Below, piece after piece: positions 33,464 through 42,578 of a stretch of 64,000 nucleotides of DNA. Made by a program: the position numbers and the translations under genes. Origin of the DNA: Streptomyces sp. NBC_00236 (GTDB taxonomy: Bacteria; Actinomycetota; Actinomycetes; Streptomycetales; Streptomycetaceae); NCBI RefSeq assembly GCF_036195045.1, contig NZ_CP108100.1, positions 7,254,001 to 7,318,000 on the forward strand, given 5' to 3'. The first letter of the stretch is position 1, and the number at the start of each line of letters is the position of its first letter. The notes beneath the pieces were generated by a model. It saw only the letters and a list, made by a program, of their open reading frames with translations, ran no database searches and was not told where the DNA came from.

Positions 33464-35611
33464 GTGGGTGACGGGCGATGGCGGAGAGCCGGAAGCGCCC
33501 TGATGCGAGTGATCGTGGTGTGGGGGGTCTCGACGATCACCCTGCTGGCGCTCGCCGGGATCCTGCCGGACTTCCAGCTCCAGTCGGACGACGGCGACAG
33601 CGTGACCAAGACCGCGTTCACCGCGGCGTGGGGCGCGGGTGCGTTCGGTCTGCTCTCGGCACTGGTCTGGCCGGTGGTCGTACGGGCCCTGCTCATCGTG
33701 CCGGCCTTCGTCCTCGGCATGCTGGTCTTCTTCCTCAACGGCTCGCTGCTCCTGATCGCGTTGTGGCTCATCCCGGACGGGCGGGGCGCCGCCGCCCCGG
33801 AAACGGCCGTCGTCGTCGCGGCCGTCATGTCCGCGGTCGCCTCCGCGACCTCCACGGCACTCGCCGTCCGTGACGACAACGCCTACCGCCGCAGGCTCTC
33901 GCGCCTGGCCCAACGGCGCCGCCGCCGCAGCGGCACGGGCGGTGCGGGCGGCGAAGGGCCCCCCGGTACCGTCTTCATCCAGCTCGACGGCGTCGGCCAC
34001 GACGTCCTCGCGCAGGCCGCCGCCGACGGCGTCATGCCGACCGTCGCGCGCTGGCTGGCCGACACCGAGGGCCACCGGCTCACTCCGTGGCGCACCGACT
34101 GGTCCAGCCAGACCGGTGCCAGCCAGCTAGGCATCCTGCACGGCAGCAACCACGACGTCCCTGCCTTCCGCTGGTACGAGAAGGAGACCGGCGACGTCAT
34201 GGTCTCCAGCAGACCGGCGAGCGCCCTCGAACTCCAGCGCCGCGCCATCGTGCGCGCCCACGACGGCGGACTGCTCACCGTCGACGGTGCCAGCCGCGGC
34301 AACCTCTTCAGCGGTGGCGCCGACCAGCTCGCCGTCGTCCTGTCCATGGCCGCCCGGCGGGGCAAGGGACGCCGCTCCCGGGCCGGCTACTTCGCGTACT
34401 TCTCGGACCCCGCCAACGCCGTCCGTACCGCGCTCTCCTTCGTCGCCGAGGTCGGACGCGAGATCGGCCAGTCGACCCGGGCCCGGATGCGCAAGGAGAC
34501 GCCCCGGATCAAGCGCGGCGGGCTCTACCCCTTCATCCGGGCCTTCGCGACCGTCGTCGAACGCGATGTGGTGGTCGCCGCCGTCATCGGGGACATGTTC
34601 GGGGGACGGACCGCCGTCTACGCCGACCTCGTCGCGTACGACGAGGTGGCCCACCACTCGGGGCCGCGCAGCCGGGACGCGGAGAAGGTCCTCGCCCGGC
34701 TGGACCGCTCGCTCGCCCTGATCGCCAAGGTCGCCGAGCACACGCCGCGCGACTACCGCGTCGTGGTCCTGTCCGACCACGGACAGAGCCCGGGGGAGAC
34801 CTTCGCCGGGGTGTACGGGCTGACGCTCAAGGACCTGGTGCGGGCGGGCAGCGGACTGCCGGTCCCCCGCAGGGCCCAGCGCACGCGAAGCGGTTCCGAG
34901 GCACGTGACGCGGTCCGGATCGCCCTCCACCGGCCGGTCGCCGGCGGCGAGGAGAAGCAGCTGACGAAAGCCTCCGACCCGGTCGTCCTGGCCTCCGGCA
35001 ACCTCGGCCTGATCTCCTTCCCCGACATCGACGGCCGCGCCTCGCAGGAACAGCTCGACCGCCGCCACCCCGCGCTGCTCGGCACGCTCGCCAACCACCC
35101 CGGCATCGGCTTCCTGCTCGTACACAGCGAGCGCGACGGATCGGTGGTACTGGGGCGGGACGGCACACGGATCCCCGTGGCGGAGCTGAAGGACGGACAG
35201 GGCCCGCTGACCCCCTTCGGCCCGGGCGCGGCCGACGCGATCCGGCGCACCGACACGTTCCCGCACGTCGCCGATGTGATGGTCAACTCGATGTACGACC
35301 CCGGGACCGGCACGGTGCACGCCTTCGAGGAACAGATCGGCTCGCACGGCGGGCTCGGTGGCGAGCAGTCCCGGCCGTTCCTGCTGTGGCCGCGCCACAT
35401 GACGGACCCACTGGAGGCGGTCGCCGCCGAGGGCGGTGGACGGGCGGCCGAGCTGGTCGGCGCGGAAGCCGTGCACCGGGTCCTCAGACGCTGGCTGCGC
35501 GAGGTATCGGGGCCGCAGGTGCCGGTGGTGCGGACGACTGACGCCGTACGGGGCGCCGGTGACGGTCTGCCCGGCGAGGAGGAGGACGCGGGCACCGGCG
35601 CGGCGGGGTGA
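33464..35611 (+). CDS. Membrane-anchored alkaline-phosphatase-superfamily phosphodiesterase
   Basis: This 715-residue protein has two parts. Residues 1-135 contain four hydrophobic helices (VIVVWGVSTITLLALAGILP, RALLIVPAFVLGMLVFFLNG and others), similar to the four-helix 'phage holin family' domain of actinobacteria. Residues 160-650 form a type I phosphodiesterase/phosphatase domain: FIQLDGVGHDVL (metal Asp), DWSSQTGASQLGILHG (nucleophile region), LVAYDEVAHHSGP and VVLSDHGQSPGETF (Asp-His metal pair). SHGGLGGEQSRPF follows late in the domain. GTG 33464 has GAGGTG nine bases upstream. The likely job is cleavage of envelope phosphodiesters; no phage genes surround it. Confidence 0.8.
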   Translation: MGDGRWRRAGSALMRVIVVWGVSTITLLALAGILPDFQLQSDDGDSVTKTAFTAAWGAGAFGLLSALVWPVVVRALLIVPAFVLGMLVFFLNGSLLLIALWLIPDGRGAAAPETAVVVAAVMSAVASATSTALAVRDDNAYRRRLSRLAQRRRRRSGTGGAGGEGPPGTVFIQLDGVGHDVLAQAAADGVMPTVARWLADTEGHRLTPWRTDWSSQTGASQLGILHGSNHDVPAFRWYEKETGDVMVSSRPASALELQRRAIVRAHDGGLLTVDGASRGNLFSGGADQLAVVLSMAARRGKGRRSRAGYFAYFSDPANAVRTALSFVAEVGREIGQSTRARMRKETPRIKRGGLYPFIRAFATVVERDVVVAAVIGDMFGGRTAVYADLVAYDEVAHHSGPRSRDAEKVLARLDRSLALIAKVAEHTPRDYRVVVLSDHGQSPGETFAGVYGLTLKDLVRAGSGLPVPRRAQRTRSGSEARDAVRIALHRPVAGGEEKQLTKASDPVVLASGNLGLISFPDIDGRASQEQLDRRHPALLGTLANHPGIGFLLVHSERDGSVVLGRDGTRIPVAELKDGQGPLTPFGPGAADAIRRTDTFPHVADVMVNSMYDPGTGTVHAFEEQIGSHGGLGGEQSRPFLLWPRHMTDPLEAVAAEGGGRAAELVGAEAVHRVLRRWLREVSGPQVPVVRTTDAVRGAGDGLPGEEEDAGTGAAG

Positions 35612-35628
35612 CCCCACCCGGGCTCCGG

Positions 35629-36681
35629 TCAGGCCGACTGCCGCCGGACCAGCGTCGGATGGAAGATCACCGAAGGTGCCGGCGTACCCGGATTGCCGAT
35701 CTGCTTGAGCAGCAGCCGGGCCATCTCCGCGGACATCTCCTCCACCGGCTGCCGCACCGTCGTCAGCGGCGGATCGCAGGCCAGCGCCGCACTGCTGTCG
35801 TCGAACCCGACGAGGGCGACATCCCCGGGAACGTCCTTGCCGGCCCGCAGCAGCACCGGAATGGCGCCCAGAGCCATCAGGTCCGACGCGATGAACACCG
35901 CGTCGAGGTCCGGCCGGTCCGCGAGCAGCCGCCGCGTCGCCGCAGCGCCGCCCGCATGGGTGAAGTCGCCCTCGGCGGTCGCCACGTCCCGGATGCCGTG
36001 GGCGGCGAGCGCGTCCAGGAAGCCGGTGAGCCGTGCCTGACCGGCCGGCATGTCCTGCGGGCCCGACACGGTGCCGATCCGGTGGCGGCCCAGCGAGGCC
36101 AGGTGATCGGCCGCCAGTTGGGCCCCGGCCCGCTGGTCCGCCTCGACGTAGGTGATCGGCGTCGTCCTGCGGGGCTGCCCGGCCAGCACGGCGGGCAGCC
36201 GCGTGTCGTGCAGCAGCCCGGGGAGCGGATCCTCGGCGTGCGACGAGATGAGGACCACCCCGTCGACATGCCCGTGGCGCAGATAGGACACCAACTGGTC
36301 GCGGGACTCCTGGTCGTCGGCCAGCATCAGGACCAGCTGGATACCCGCCGGCCGCAGGACCTCCAGCAGCCCGCTGACCACCCGCCCGAAGTACGGGTCG
36401 GAGAACATCCGGCCGACGAAGGGCTCGGACACCGTGCGCCGCTCCCGTTCCGACACGACGAGCGCGATCGAGTCGGTGCGCCGGGTCACCAGCGAGCGGG
36501 CCGCACGGTTGGGCACGTACCCGGTGGTGCCCACCGCCTCCTCGACCATCCGCCGCAGTGCCGGATCGACGGTGGTCGCCCCGTTGATCACCCGGGACAC
36601 CGTCGCTCGTGACACCCCGGCCACCAGTGCGACGTCCTCCAGCGTGGCGGGACGGGCGGGCAGGGGCACGTCGGCAGTCAT
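35629..36681 (-). CDS. LacI-family transcriptional regulator
   Basis: This 350-residue repressor has the N-terminal LacI helix-turn-helix and hinge (ATLEDVALVAGVSRATVSRV, then INGATTVDPALR). The periplasmic-binding-like effector domain follows (SIALVVSERERR, GHVDGVVLISSH, ALVGFDDSSAALACDPPLTTVRQP). ATG 36681 lies only 6 nt after TATAAA on the minus strand, suggesting a leaderless mRNA. It lies downstream of the DUF1996 and DUF305-like genes on the same strand. The twin GAGAGCGCTCTC sites before DUF1996 are its most likely targets. Effector unknown. Confidence 0.88.
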   Translation of the reverse strand: MTADVPLPARPATLEDVALVAGVSRATVSRVINGATTVDPALRRMVEEAVGTTGYVPNRAARSLVTRRTDSIALVVSERERRTVSEPFVGRMFSDPYFGRVVSGLLEVLRPAGIQLVLMLADDQESRDQLVSYLRHGHVDGVVLISSHAEDPLPGLLHDTRLPAVLAGQPRRTTPITYVEADQRAGAQLAADHLASLGRHRIGTVSGPQDMPAGQARLTGFLDALAAHGIRDVATAEGDFTHAGGAAATRRLLADRPDLDAVFIASDLMALGAIPVLLRAGKDVPGDVALVGFDDSSAALACDPPLTTVRQPVEEMSAEMARLLLKQIGNPGTPAPSVIFHPTLVRRQSA

Positions 36682-36687
36682 GCAGTC

Positions 36688-36693
36688 TTTATA
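36688..36693 (-). promoter_or_regulatory. -10 element implying leaderless lacI-family mRNA
   Basis: TATAAA on the minus strand ends 6 nt before the ATG, so transcription would start at or next to the A of the start codon. The ribosome site is correspondingly poor. Confidence 0.5.
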
Positions 36694-36755
36694 CCGGGTG
36701 GTACGAGCGGCGCGCAGAGGGGGAACTCCGGACCGGACCCGAGGCGGGCGGGGCG

Positions 36756-37337
36756 TCACCCGGTGCGTGACGACAGGCCTGCGAGCCGGTCGAGTTCGGC
36801 CCGGCGGGCCGACACCATCGTGGCCGCGAGCTGCCTGGCGTCCGGGCGGGTGCCGGCCTTCGTCTCGGAGCGCGACACCTGCGCGGACTGGCGCAGATGG
36901 TCGCCGATCTGCGCCACGAGAAAGCGGTCGAAGGCCCCGCCCGCGACGGTGCGGGCCCGTGCGAGATCGTGCTCCGTCACCATCCCCGGCATGTCATGCC
37001 CCTCGTGCACATTGGTGTCCGGCAGCCCCATCCGGGCCAACAGGGGGCGCAACCGAGCCAGTTCGCCGTTCTGCGCCGTGCGCAGGGTGGCCGCCCAGCT
37101 CCGTACGCGGGGATCAACGGCCCTGTTCCCGGCGAGCGTCAGCAGCGCGACGGCCTGCTCGTTCATCGGTGTCATCAGCTGGACCCAGGCGGCATCCGTC
37201 GGATGGGCCGGGACGGAGAGCGGGGGAGCGGATGCGGTGGGGCTCTGCGGGGCCGGCCGCTCGGCGGCGGCCGGGGCCGCACAGCCGGCCAGGAGGAGCA
37301 GCAGCGACAGGGCTGCGGTGGTGCGGGCCGCCTTCAT
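36756..37337 (-). CDS. DUF305-like (DUF4142-like) lipoprotein
   Basis: This protein of about 193 residues has a lipoprotein signal (SLLLLLAGCAAP, lipobox LAGC). The mature part is helical: DAAWVQLMTPMNEQAVALLTL, RSWAATLRTAQNGELARLRPLLARMG, then HEGHDMPGMVTEHDLARA and FDRFLVAQIGDHLRQS. The HDMPGM and helix pattern fits DUF305 ferritin-like proteins of the cell surface, sometimes linked to metal stress. DUF4142 is an alternative. ATG 37337 has GAGGA at good distance; GTG 37340 is possible. It follows DUF1996 by 73 bp. Confidence 0.7.
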   Translation of the reverse strand: MKAARTTAALSLLLLLAGCAAPAAAERPAPQSPTASAPPLSVPAHPTDAAWVQLMTPMNEQAVALLTLAGNRAVDPRVRSWAATLRTAQNGELARLRPLLARMGLPDTNVHEGHDMPGMVTEHDLARARTVAGGAFDRFLVAQIGDHLRQSAQVSRSETKAGTRPDARQLAATMVSARRAELDRLAGLSSRTG

Positions 37338-37412
37338 CACGAGGTCCTCGGGGGAAAGGGCCCGCCCCGGGACGCGCTGTTCCGGGACGGGCGTCGGACG
37401 GATGCCGTTCGG

Positions 37413-38357
37413 TCAGGGGGTGCCGTCGGCACCGCACTTCACGATGGCGTTGATGCAGTCGCGGACGCGCTGCGCCATCTCGGCCTCGGGCCACACGTTG
37501 AAGAAGTCGCCGTGCATCGTGTAGCCCCGGCCGGACGCCAGCCGCAACCGGGCGGGGTCACCGTTGACGGGGTACCGCAGCACCTGGCGCAGCTTCGGAA
37601 CCGGCACCGGGTGGGTCGACGGGCAGTCGCCGCCGACGGGGTACGCCATGTGGCTCTTGTGGTCGGCCGAGTCGAGGTCCCGGCCGTTCCAGCACTGGGG
37701 GAAGTCCAGATACGACTCCAGCATCGCGTCGGCCGGACAGTTCACGAAGTCGTGGGACGGGTTGACCTCGCCGTGGTGCAGGCACGACCAGCGCGAGATC
37801 GTGTTGTCGTCGGGACCGGTCGCCTTCGCGTTCCCCGCGACGATGCGCAGACCGCGGGGGAAGGGCTGGATCCGCCGGATGACGTCGTCCCTGACCCCTT
37901 CGCCCAGGTAGTAGAAGGTCGTGCCGGTGGGTTCGACCTCCTTGTCGCCGTCGTAGAGGGTCGGCACCCAGTAGGACGACAGGTCCGTGTCGGGGGCGCA
38001 ACTGGTCCTGGCCTTCTCCAGGGAGGCGAGGTCGGAGTTGCCGTTCGTCGAGTCGTTGCCGAAGAAGCTGTGCATGTGCGAGGCCCCGGGCAGGCCCGGG
38101 AAGACGATCGGGTCGTCGGGGGCCCGGTGGGTGTAGGGGCACTCGGCGAGGAACTCGGCGACCCGGACCACGTCGGCAGCGGCCTGGGGGGCGGCCGGTG
38201 CCCCGGCCGCCGTGGTGGGCCCGGCGGACGCGTTGCCGTTGGTGGCCTGGAGGAAGGACAGGGCGAGCGCGGCTGCGACGAGGGTGGCGGTGCGGTACCG
38301 CCGGGGTGTTCCGCGGTGGGTGTCCTCGCCGGTGCGTCGATGGGGGAAGAAGAGCAC
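37413..38357 (-). CDS. DUF1996-domain secreted protein
   Basis: This 314-residue exported protein starts at GTG 38357 with GGAG close by. A basic N-terminus and hydrophobic core (TATLVAAALALSFLQATNGNASA) give a signal peptide. The DUF1996 body shows CPYTHRAPDDPIVFPGLPG, SHMHSFFGN, SYWVPTLYDG, WSCLHHGEVNPSHDFVNCP, FPQCWNGRDLDSADHKSHMAYP and CPSTHPVPVPKL. Histidines and cysteines are abundant, as in fungal and bacterial members of unknown biochemical role, perhaps cell-wall or polysaccharide binding. The promoter is strong and flanked by two operators. Confidence 0.88.
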   Translation of the reverse strand: MLFFPHRRTGEDTHRGTPRRYRTATLVAAALALSFLQATNGNASAGPTTAAGAPAAPQAAADVVRVAEFLAECPYTHRAPDDPIVFPGLPGASHMHSFFGNDSTNGNSDLASLEKARTSCAPDTDLSSYWVPTLYDGDKEVEPTGTTFYYLGEGVRDDVIRRIQPFPRGLRIVAGNAKATGPDDNTISRWSCLHHGEVNPSHDFVNCPADAMLESYLDFPQCWNGRDLDSADHKSHMAYPVGGDCPSTHPVPVPKLRQVLRYPVNGDPARLRLASGRGYTMHGDFFNVWPEAEMAQRVRDCINAIVKCGADGTP

Positions 38358-38397
38358 GGCACTCCTGTTCGGGGGGAAGTGGGGTTCCTTGACGATG

Positions 38398-38415
38398 CGA
38401 GAGAGCGCTCTCTCG
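38398..38415. promoter_or_regulatory. Operator O1 (CGAGAGAGCGCTCTCTCG)
   Basis: A perfect 18-bp palindrome with the C-G-C-G centre of LacI-family operators. It starts 5 bp downstream of the DUF1996 -10 hexamer and would cover the start point. Confidence 0.8.
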
Positions 38416-38419
38416 GAGG

Positions 38420-38448
38420 AACGTAGAAGCGTGTCTAGGGCATGTCAA
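38420..38448 (-). promoter_or_regulatory. Promoter of the DUF1996 gene
   Basis: TTGACA (38448-38443), 17-bp spacer and TACGTT (38425-38420) on the minus strand, close to the housekeeping sigma consensus. Confidence 0.75.
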
Positions 38449-38509
38449 TAGAGGGTGCGGACCTGCAATTCCCTTTCCCTTGCACCTGGTTGAGGTGCTC
38501 GCCGCATGG

Positions 38510-38521
38510 GAGAGCGCTCTC
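38510..38521. promoter_or_regulatory. Operator O2 (GAGAGCGCTCTC)
   Basis: A perfect 12-bp copy of the O1 core, centred 109 bp from it and upstream of the promoter. Two sites at this distance suit looping by a tetrameric or paired LacI repressor. Confidence 0.7.
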
Positions 38522-38643
38522 TCGGGTGACGTATCGATGGATGGCACCGCATAGGGGACGGGCGGTGCTCCGCGGCCGTCCCGGAGCGGGCCGCGGAGGT
38601 CATGACCAGGGCGTTGTCAGTGGTGGACGGCAGGATGGGGGTC

Positions 38644-40734
38644 ATGACGAACTCAGCTGTTGTGCTCGCCGATACCGCCGCCTACGCCGCCGCGGTCGAA
38701 GAAGCGTCGCAGGCCGCCGCCGCGTACTACGCCACGGGCGAGAGCGCGCTCGACGACGATGCGTACGACCGGCTGGCGCGCGGGATCGCCGCATACGAAC
38801 AGGACCACCCCCAGGACGTGCTGGCCGAGTCGCCGACCGGCAAGGTGGCCGGTGGCGTGGCGGTCGGGGACGTGCCGCACACGGTCCCGATGCTCTCCCT
38901 GGACAACGTCTTCTCGGCCGAGCAGTTCGCCACCTGGACCGCCTCGCTGGAGCGCCGGATCGGCCGGCCGGTCACCGCCTGGAGCGTCGAGCCCAAGCTC
39001 GACGGGCTCGCGGTCGCGGCCCGTTACCGCGCCGGCCGGCTGGAGCAGCTGATCACCCGTGGCGACGGCACGGCCGGGGAGGACGTGTCGCATGCGATCG
39101 GCACCGTCGTCGGACTGCCCCGGCAGCTCGCCGAGCCGGTCACGATCGAGATGCGCGGCGAGATCCTGATGACGGCCGAGCAGTTCGAGCAGGCCAACAC
39201 GCTCCGCACGGAACACGGCGGCGCGCCTTTCGCCAACGCGCGCAACGGGGCGGCGGGCACTCTGCGCGCCAAGGACCGTGCCTACACGGTGGAGATGACG
39301 TTCTTTGCGTACGGCGCACTGGCGCTGCCCGACTCGGGGGAGCTCACCGCCACGCTGGCCGAGCTGCCCCACAGCGAGACCCTGGGATACGTGGCGGGCC
39401 TCGGTGTGCACACCGCGGCGGACACGGCAGTCGCGCCCCGCACCGTCGCCACCGTCGAGGACGTCCAGGCGCGCGTCGAGGAAGTCGCCTCCCTGCGCGC
39501 CTCGTTGCCTTTCGGTATCGACGGCATCGTCATCAAGGCGGACCTCGCCGCCGACCGGCGCGACGCCGGATCCGGCACCCGGGCACCGCGCTGGGCCATC
39601 GCGTACAAGCTGCCGGCCGTCGAGAAGGTGACCCGCCTGCTCGGCGTCGAGTGGAACGTGGGCCGTACCGGCATCATCGCGCCGCGCGCCGTGCTGGAGC
39701 CGGTCGAGATCGACGGATCGACCGTCAGCTACGCCACCCTGCACAACCCGGCCGACATCACCCGCCGCGATCTGCGGATCGGCGACCACGTGATGGTCTA
39801 CAAGGCGGGCGACATCATTCCCCGCATCGAGGCCCCCGTCGCCCATCTGCGGACCGGTGACGAGCAGCCGGTCGTCTTCCCCGAGGCGTGCCCGCAGTGC
39901 GGATCCGAGATCGACACCAGCGAGCAGCGCTGGCGCTGTGTCCGGGGCCGCGACTGCCGCCTGGTGGCCTCCATCTCGTACGCGGCGGGGCGCGACCAGC
40001 TCGACATCGAGGGGCTCGGTGCGACCCGAGTGGTCCAGCTCGTCGACGCCGGACTGGTCGCCGACTTCGCCGACCTGTTCACCCTGGAGCGCGAGCAACT
40101 GCTCGCACTGGAGCGGATGGGCGAGACCAGTACCGACAACCTCCTGGCCGCGATCGACGCGGCGCGCGCCCAGCCGCTCTCCCGGGTCTTCTGCGCCCTC
40201 GGAGTACGGGGCACCGGGCGCTCCATGTCCCGGCGGATCGCGCGCTACTTCGCGGACATGGACCGGATCAGAGCCGCCGACATCGAGACGCTCCAGCGGG
40301 TCGACGGCATCGGCAAGGAGAAGGCCGCAGGCGTGGTCGCGGAGCTGGTGGAGCTGGCCCCGTTGATCGAGAAGCTGGTCGCCGCCGGGGTCACCATGAC
40401 CGAGCCGGGCGCGACCCCGCCACCGGAGCCGGGCGAGGAGGGCGAGGCGGAAGAGGGCGGCAGCGCGGACGGGCGGCCGCTGGACGGGATGACCGTGGTG
40501 GTCACCGGAGCGATGACGGGGGCCCTGGAGAAGCTCTCGCGCAATCAGATGAACGAGCTGATCGAGCGCGCCGGCGGGAAGTCCTCCTCCAGCGTCTCCA
40601 AGCGCACGACACTTCTGGTGGCCGGCGAGAAGGCGGGGTCCAAGCGCACCAAGGCGGAGGACCTGGGCGTGCGGATCGCCGGCCCGGAGGAGTTCGCCGA
40701 ACTGATCGCGGAGTTCCTGCCGTCCGGGGGGTGA
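38644..40734 (+). CDS. ligA: NAD-dependent DNA ligase LigA (divergent copy)
   Basis: This 696-residue ligase seals nicks using NAD. The N-terminal Ia-like helix region is short and atypical. The adenylation motif is [14 protein letters not shown] (nucleophile Lys), followed by [27 protein letters not shown] and the late [11 protein letters not shown] four-cysteine zinc finger lies in [23 protein letters not shown]. Helix-hairpin-helix repeats ([17 protein letters not shown]) and a C-terminal BRCT domain ([20 protein letters not shown]) follow. Every functional domain is present. The N-terminal sequence departs from usual Streptomyces LigA, so it may be a second, accessory ligase. ATG 38644 was chosen over 38602. 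Confidence 0.9.
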   Translation: MTNSAVVLADTAAYAAAVEEASQAAAAYYATGESALDDDAYDRLARGIAAYEQDHPQDVLAESPTGKVAGGVAVGDVPHTVPMLSLDNVFSAEQFATWTASLERRIGRPVTAWSVEPKLDGLAVAARYRAGRLEQLITRGDGTAGEDVSHAIGTVVGLPRQLAEPVTIEMRGEILMTAEQFEQANTLRTEHGGAPFANARNGAAGTLRAKDRAYTVEMTFFAYGALALPDSGELTATLAELPHSETLGYVAGLGVHTAADTAVAPRTVATVEDVQARVEEVASLRASLPFGIDGIVIKADLAADRRDAGSGTRAPRWAIAYKLPAVEKVTRLLGVEWNVGRTGIIAPRAVLEPVEIDGSTVSYATLHNPADITRRDLRIGDHVMVYKAGDIIPRIEAPVAHLRTGDEQPVVFPEACPQCGSEIDTSEQRWRCVRGRDCRLVASISYAAGRDQLDIEGLGATRVVQLVDAGLVADFADLFTLEREQLLALERMGETSTDNLLAAIDAARAQPLSRVFCALGVRGTGRSMSRRIARYFADMDRIRAADIETLQRVDGIGKEKAAGVVAELVELAPLIEKLVAAGVTMTEPGATPPPEPGEEGEAEEGGSADGRPLDGMTVVVTGAMTGALEKLSRNQMNELIERAGGKSSSSVSKRTTLLVAGEKAGSKRTKAEDLGVRIAGPEEFAELIAEFLPSGG

Positions 40735-40742
40735 CGGCGCGA

Positions 40743-40771
40743 GGCCGCCGGACAGGGGGAGTCCGGCGGCC
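40743..40771 (+). terminator. Terminator after ligA
   Basis: GGCCGCCGGAC (40743-40753) and GTCCGGCGGCC (40761-40771) form a perfect 11-bp stem 8 bp after the stop. Confidence 0.7.
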
Positions 40772-40987
40772 GGAGGGCCGGGCGGCCGCGGGTACGGAAC
40801 CATTGCTGCTCCTACCGCGTTCCCCTGACACCACCCGGCACCACCCGACACCACCCCGTCCTTCGATTCGGTGTGGGAGTGGCTTTCTTTGCCTCCCTAT
40901 TGCATAGTGAGGGTTCGGCCATGCCTCGCTATGTGCGGGTCAATGGGTGTGTGAACGGCCGCGTGAGCGGGCCGGGGGTGAGGGGCG

Positions 40988-41827
40988 ATGCGTTCTTTGC
41001 GCGACGGACGGCGACAGGCTCGCCCCGTTCACCGGCACCAAGGGCATCAGCCGCAGCACCGGGGTCTCACCCGCGGTCTCGCGCTCGACCTCGGCAGTTC
41101 CCGCACGCGCGCCTGGATCCCCGGGCAGGGCGTCGTCGCGGACACCGGATCCGACCCCGCCGGTGACTACGGGCACAGCGGCCGTCCGGTCCGGCGCGGA
41201 CGGATCATTGACGCGGAGTCCTGTGGCCGGATGCTCGGCCGGATCGCCGACACGGCGCTGGGCGCCGACCGCAGCGACACGGTGATCGTCCTCAGTCATC
41301 CCGTTCTCGCCGGACCCGGGCACCGCGCCGCCGCCCGGGACCTCCTCACCGCGCTCGGCCCGTCGAGCGTCATCGTCCTGGACAGCGCGAGGGCCGCCGC
41401 GGCCTGCGCCGGTCCGCAGGACGGCGGCCCGCTCCTCGTCGTCGACATCGGCGCCGACCTGACCGAGGTGACCCTCCTCGTCGACGGAAGGGTCCGTGAC
41501 GCGCGCCTGGCCGAGACGGGGACCAGCGACCTGGAACCCGGTGAGGCACCCACCGCCGTCGTCCGGGCCGTCAGCGACATGGTCATGGGGATGTGGCACC
41601 AGGACCGGCACGGCGCGCTGCTCGGAGCCCTGCGCAGGGGCCCGTTGCTCGCCGGAGGCGGTGCGCTGCGCTCCGACGTCACCAACCGGATAGCGCTCCG
41701 TCTGGGCGTCCCCGTCCGGCTCACGGACGACCCGGCGACCACGGTCGTGCGCGGTGCCGGGCTGATCCTCAGCTCCGTGCTCCGCCACGCCTCGGCCGCA
41801 CCGGCCCTGCCCGGCCGATCCGGGTGA
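40988..41827 (+). CDS. MreB-like actin-fold protein
   Basis: This 279-residue protein is an actin/Hsp70-fold ATPase related to MreB/Mbl. It shows phosphate loop 1 (LALDLGSSRTRAWIPGQGVV), GRPVRRGRIIDAESCGRML (MreB: PM-x-x-G-x-I-x-D), phosphate loop 2 (LLVVDIGADLTEVTLL) and LAGGGALRSDVTNRIALRLG for adenosine. It is shorter than true MreB (about 340), with subdomains trimmed. ATG 40988 has a GAGGGG site. Its stop overlaps the next start (GTGA), and fused SecDF follows. A role in filament or scaffold formation is possible but unproven. Confidence 0.75.
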   Translation: MRSLRDGRRQARPVHRHQGHQPQHRGLTRGLALDLGSSRTRAWIPGQGVVADTGSDPAGDYGHSGRPVRRGRIIDAESCGRMLGRIADTALGADRSDTVIVLSHPVLAGPGHRAAARDLLTALGPSSVIVLDSARAAAACAGPQDGGPLLVVDIGADLTEVTLLVDGRVRDARLAETGTSDLEPGEAPTAVVRAVSDMVMGMWHQDRHGALLGALRRGPLLAGGGALRSDVTNRIALRLGVPVRLTDDPATTVVRGAGLILSSVLRHASAAPALPGRSG

Positions 41828-42522
41828 CACTCCCGGGGCCGCCCCCGGGGAGCGCGCCCCCCGGGAGCCGGCCGGACGCCCCGGCGCACCGCGGACGCAC
41901 GGCCGCGGCACGGCAGTTCCTCGCCGCGCTGCTCCTCGCCGTTCTCGCCGTCGCAGGCGGCGCACCCGTGGCCGCCGGAACCGGGCTGCTCGTCCGCTCA
42001 GCGGCCGGACCGGCAGCCACGGCCGAAGGCCCGGCCGGAAGCCGGCCGTCCGCCGCCGACACCGACCGCTCCCGGCGTACGGACCGCGTGGCCGTGCGCA
42101 CCCACCCGGCAGGCCGGACGCCGGGCGCCCGCGACATGCGCGATGCTCTCCGCCGCACCGGTGCCACCGCCGCGGGTGCCCACCGTCCCGGACCGGCAAC
42201 GGGACCGCAGCCGGTGACGGGACCGCAGCCGGTGACGGGACCGCAGCCGGCACCCGGACCGCAGCCGTGGGCAGCCGCAGAGCATCCCCGCACCCCGCAG
42301 CACCTTCCCCCGCCCGGTCCCGGCACCCTGCCACCGCTCCCGCCCGGGATCCCGCTCCCGCACCCCGTCCCCCTTTCCGCGCCCGCCCCGCCCTCCGTGG
42401 CCGCCGAGCGTTTCCGCGCGGCGCTTCCCGGCGTACGCGGGCCTCCGAGGGCCGCCGTCCACCGGCCCGGGGACCGCTCACCGGTCCCGATCCCCAACAC
42501 CGTGCCGCTTCCGCCGTCCTGA
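41824..42522 (+). CDS. Proline-rich membrane-anchored protein, unknown
   Basis: This 232-residue protein begins at GTG 41824, overlapping the mreB-like stop by 4 bp, so it is co-translated. A single hydrophobic helix (RQFLAALLLAVLAVAGGAPV, residues 30-50) is followed by a long extracytoplasmic tail. The tail is rich in Pro, Ala, Arg and Gly, with three GPQPVT-type repeats and LPPPGPGTLPPLPPG-like runs. No family recognised. Position between an actin-like protein and SecDF suggests a small envelope-associated complex. Confidence 0.6.
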   Translation: MTLPGPPPGSAPPGSRPDAPAHRGRTAAARQFLAALLLAVLAVAGGAPVAAGTGLLVRSAAGPAATAEGPAGSRPSAADTDRSRRTDRVAVRTHPAGRTPGARDMRDALRRTGATAAGAHRPGPATGPQPVTGPQPVTGPQPAPGPQPWAAAEHPRTPQHLPPPGPGTLPPLPPGIPLPHPVPLSAPAPPSVAAERFRAALPGVRGPPRAAVHRPGDRSPVPIPNTVPLPPS

Positions 42523-42578
42523 CGCCCTTCGCGGCGACCGGGGAGGGGCGGTGCGGCCGCCCCTCGGAGGAATCACGC

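Noticed and set aside
32905..35611. Prophage or integrated element (resolvase-like and holin-like proteins adjacent)
   Set aside because: No integrase, attachment sites, structural genes or composition shift; both proteins look like chromosomal actinobacterial families.
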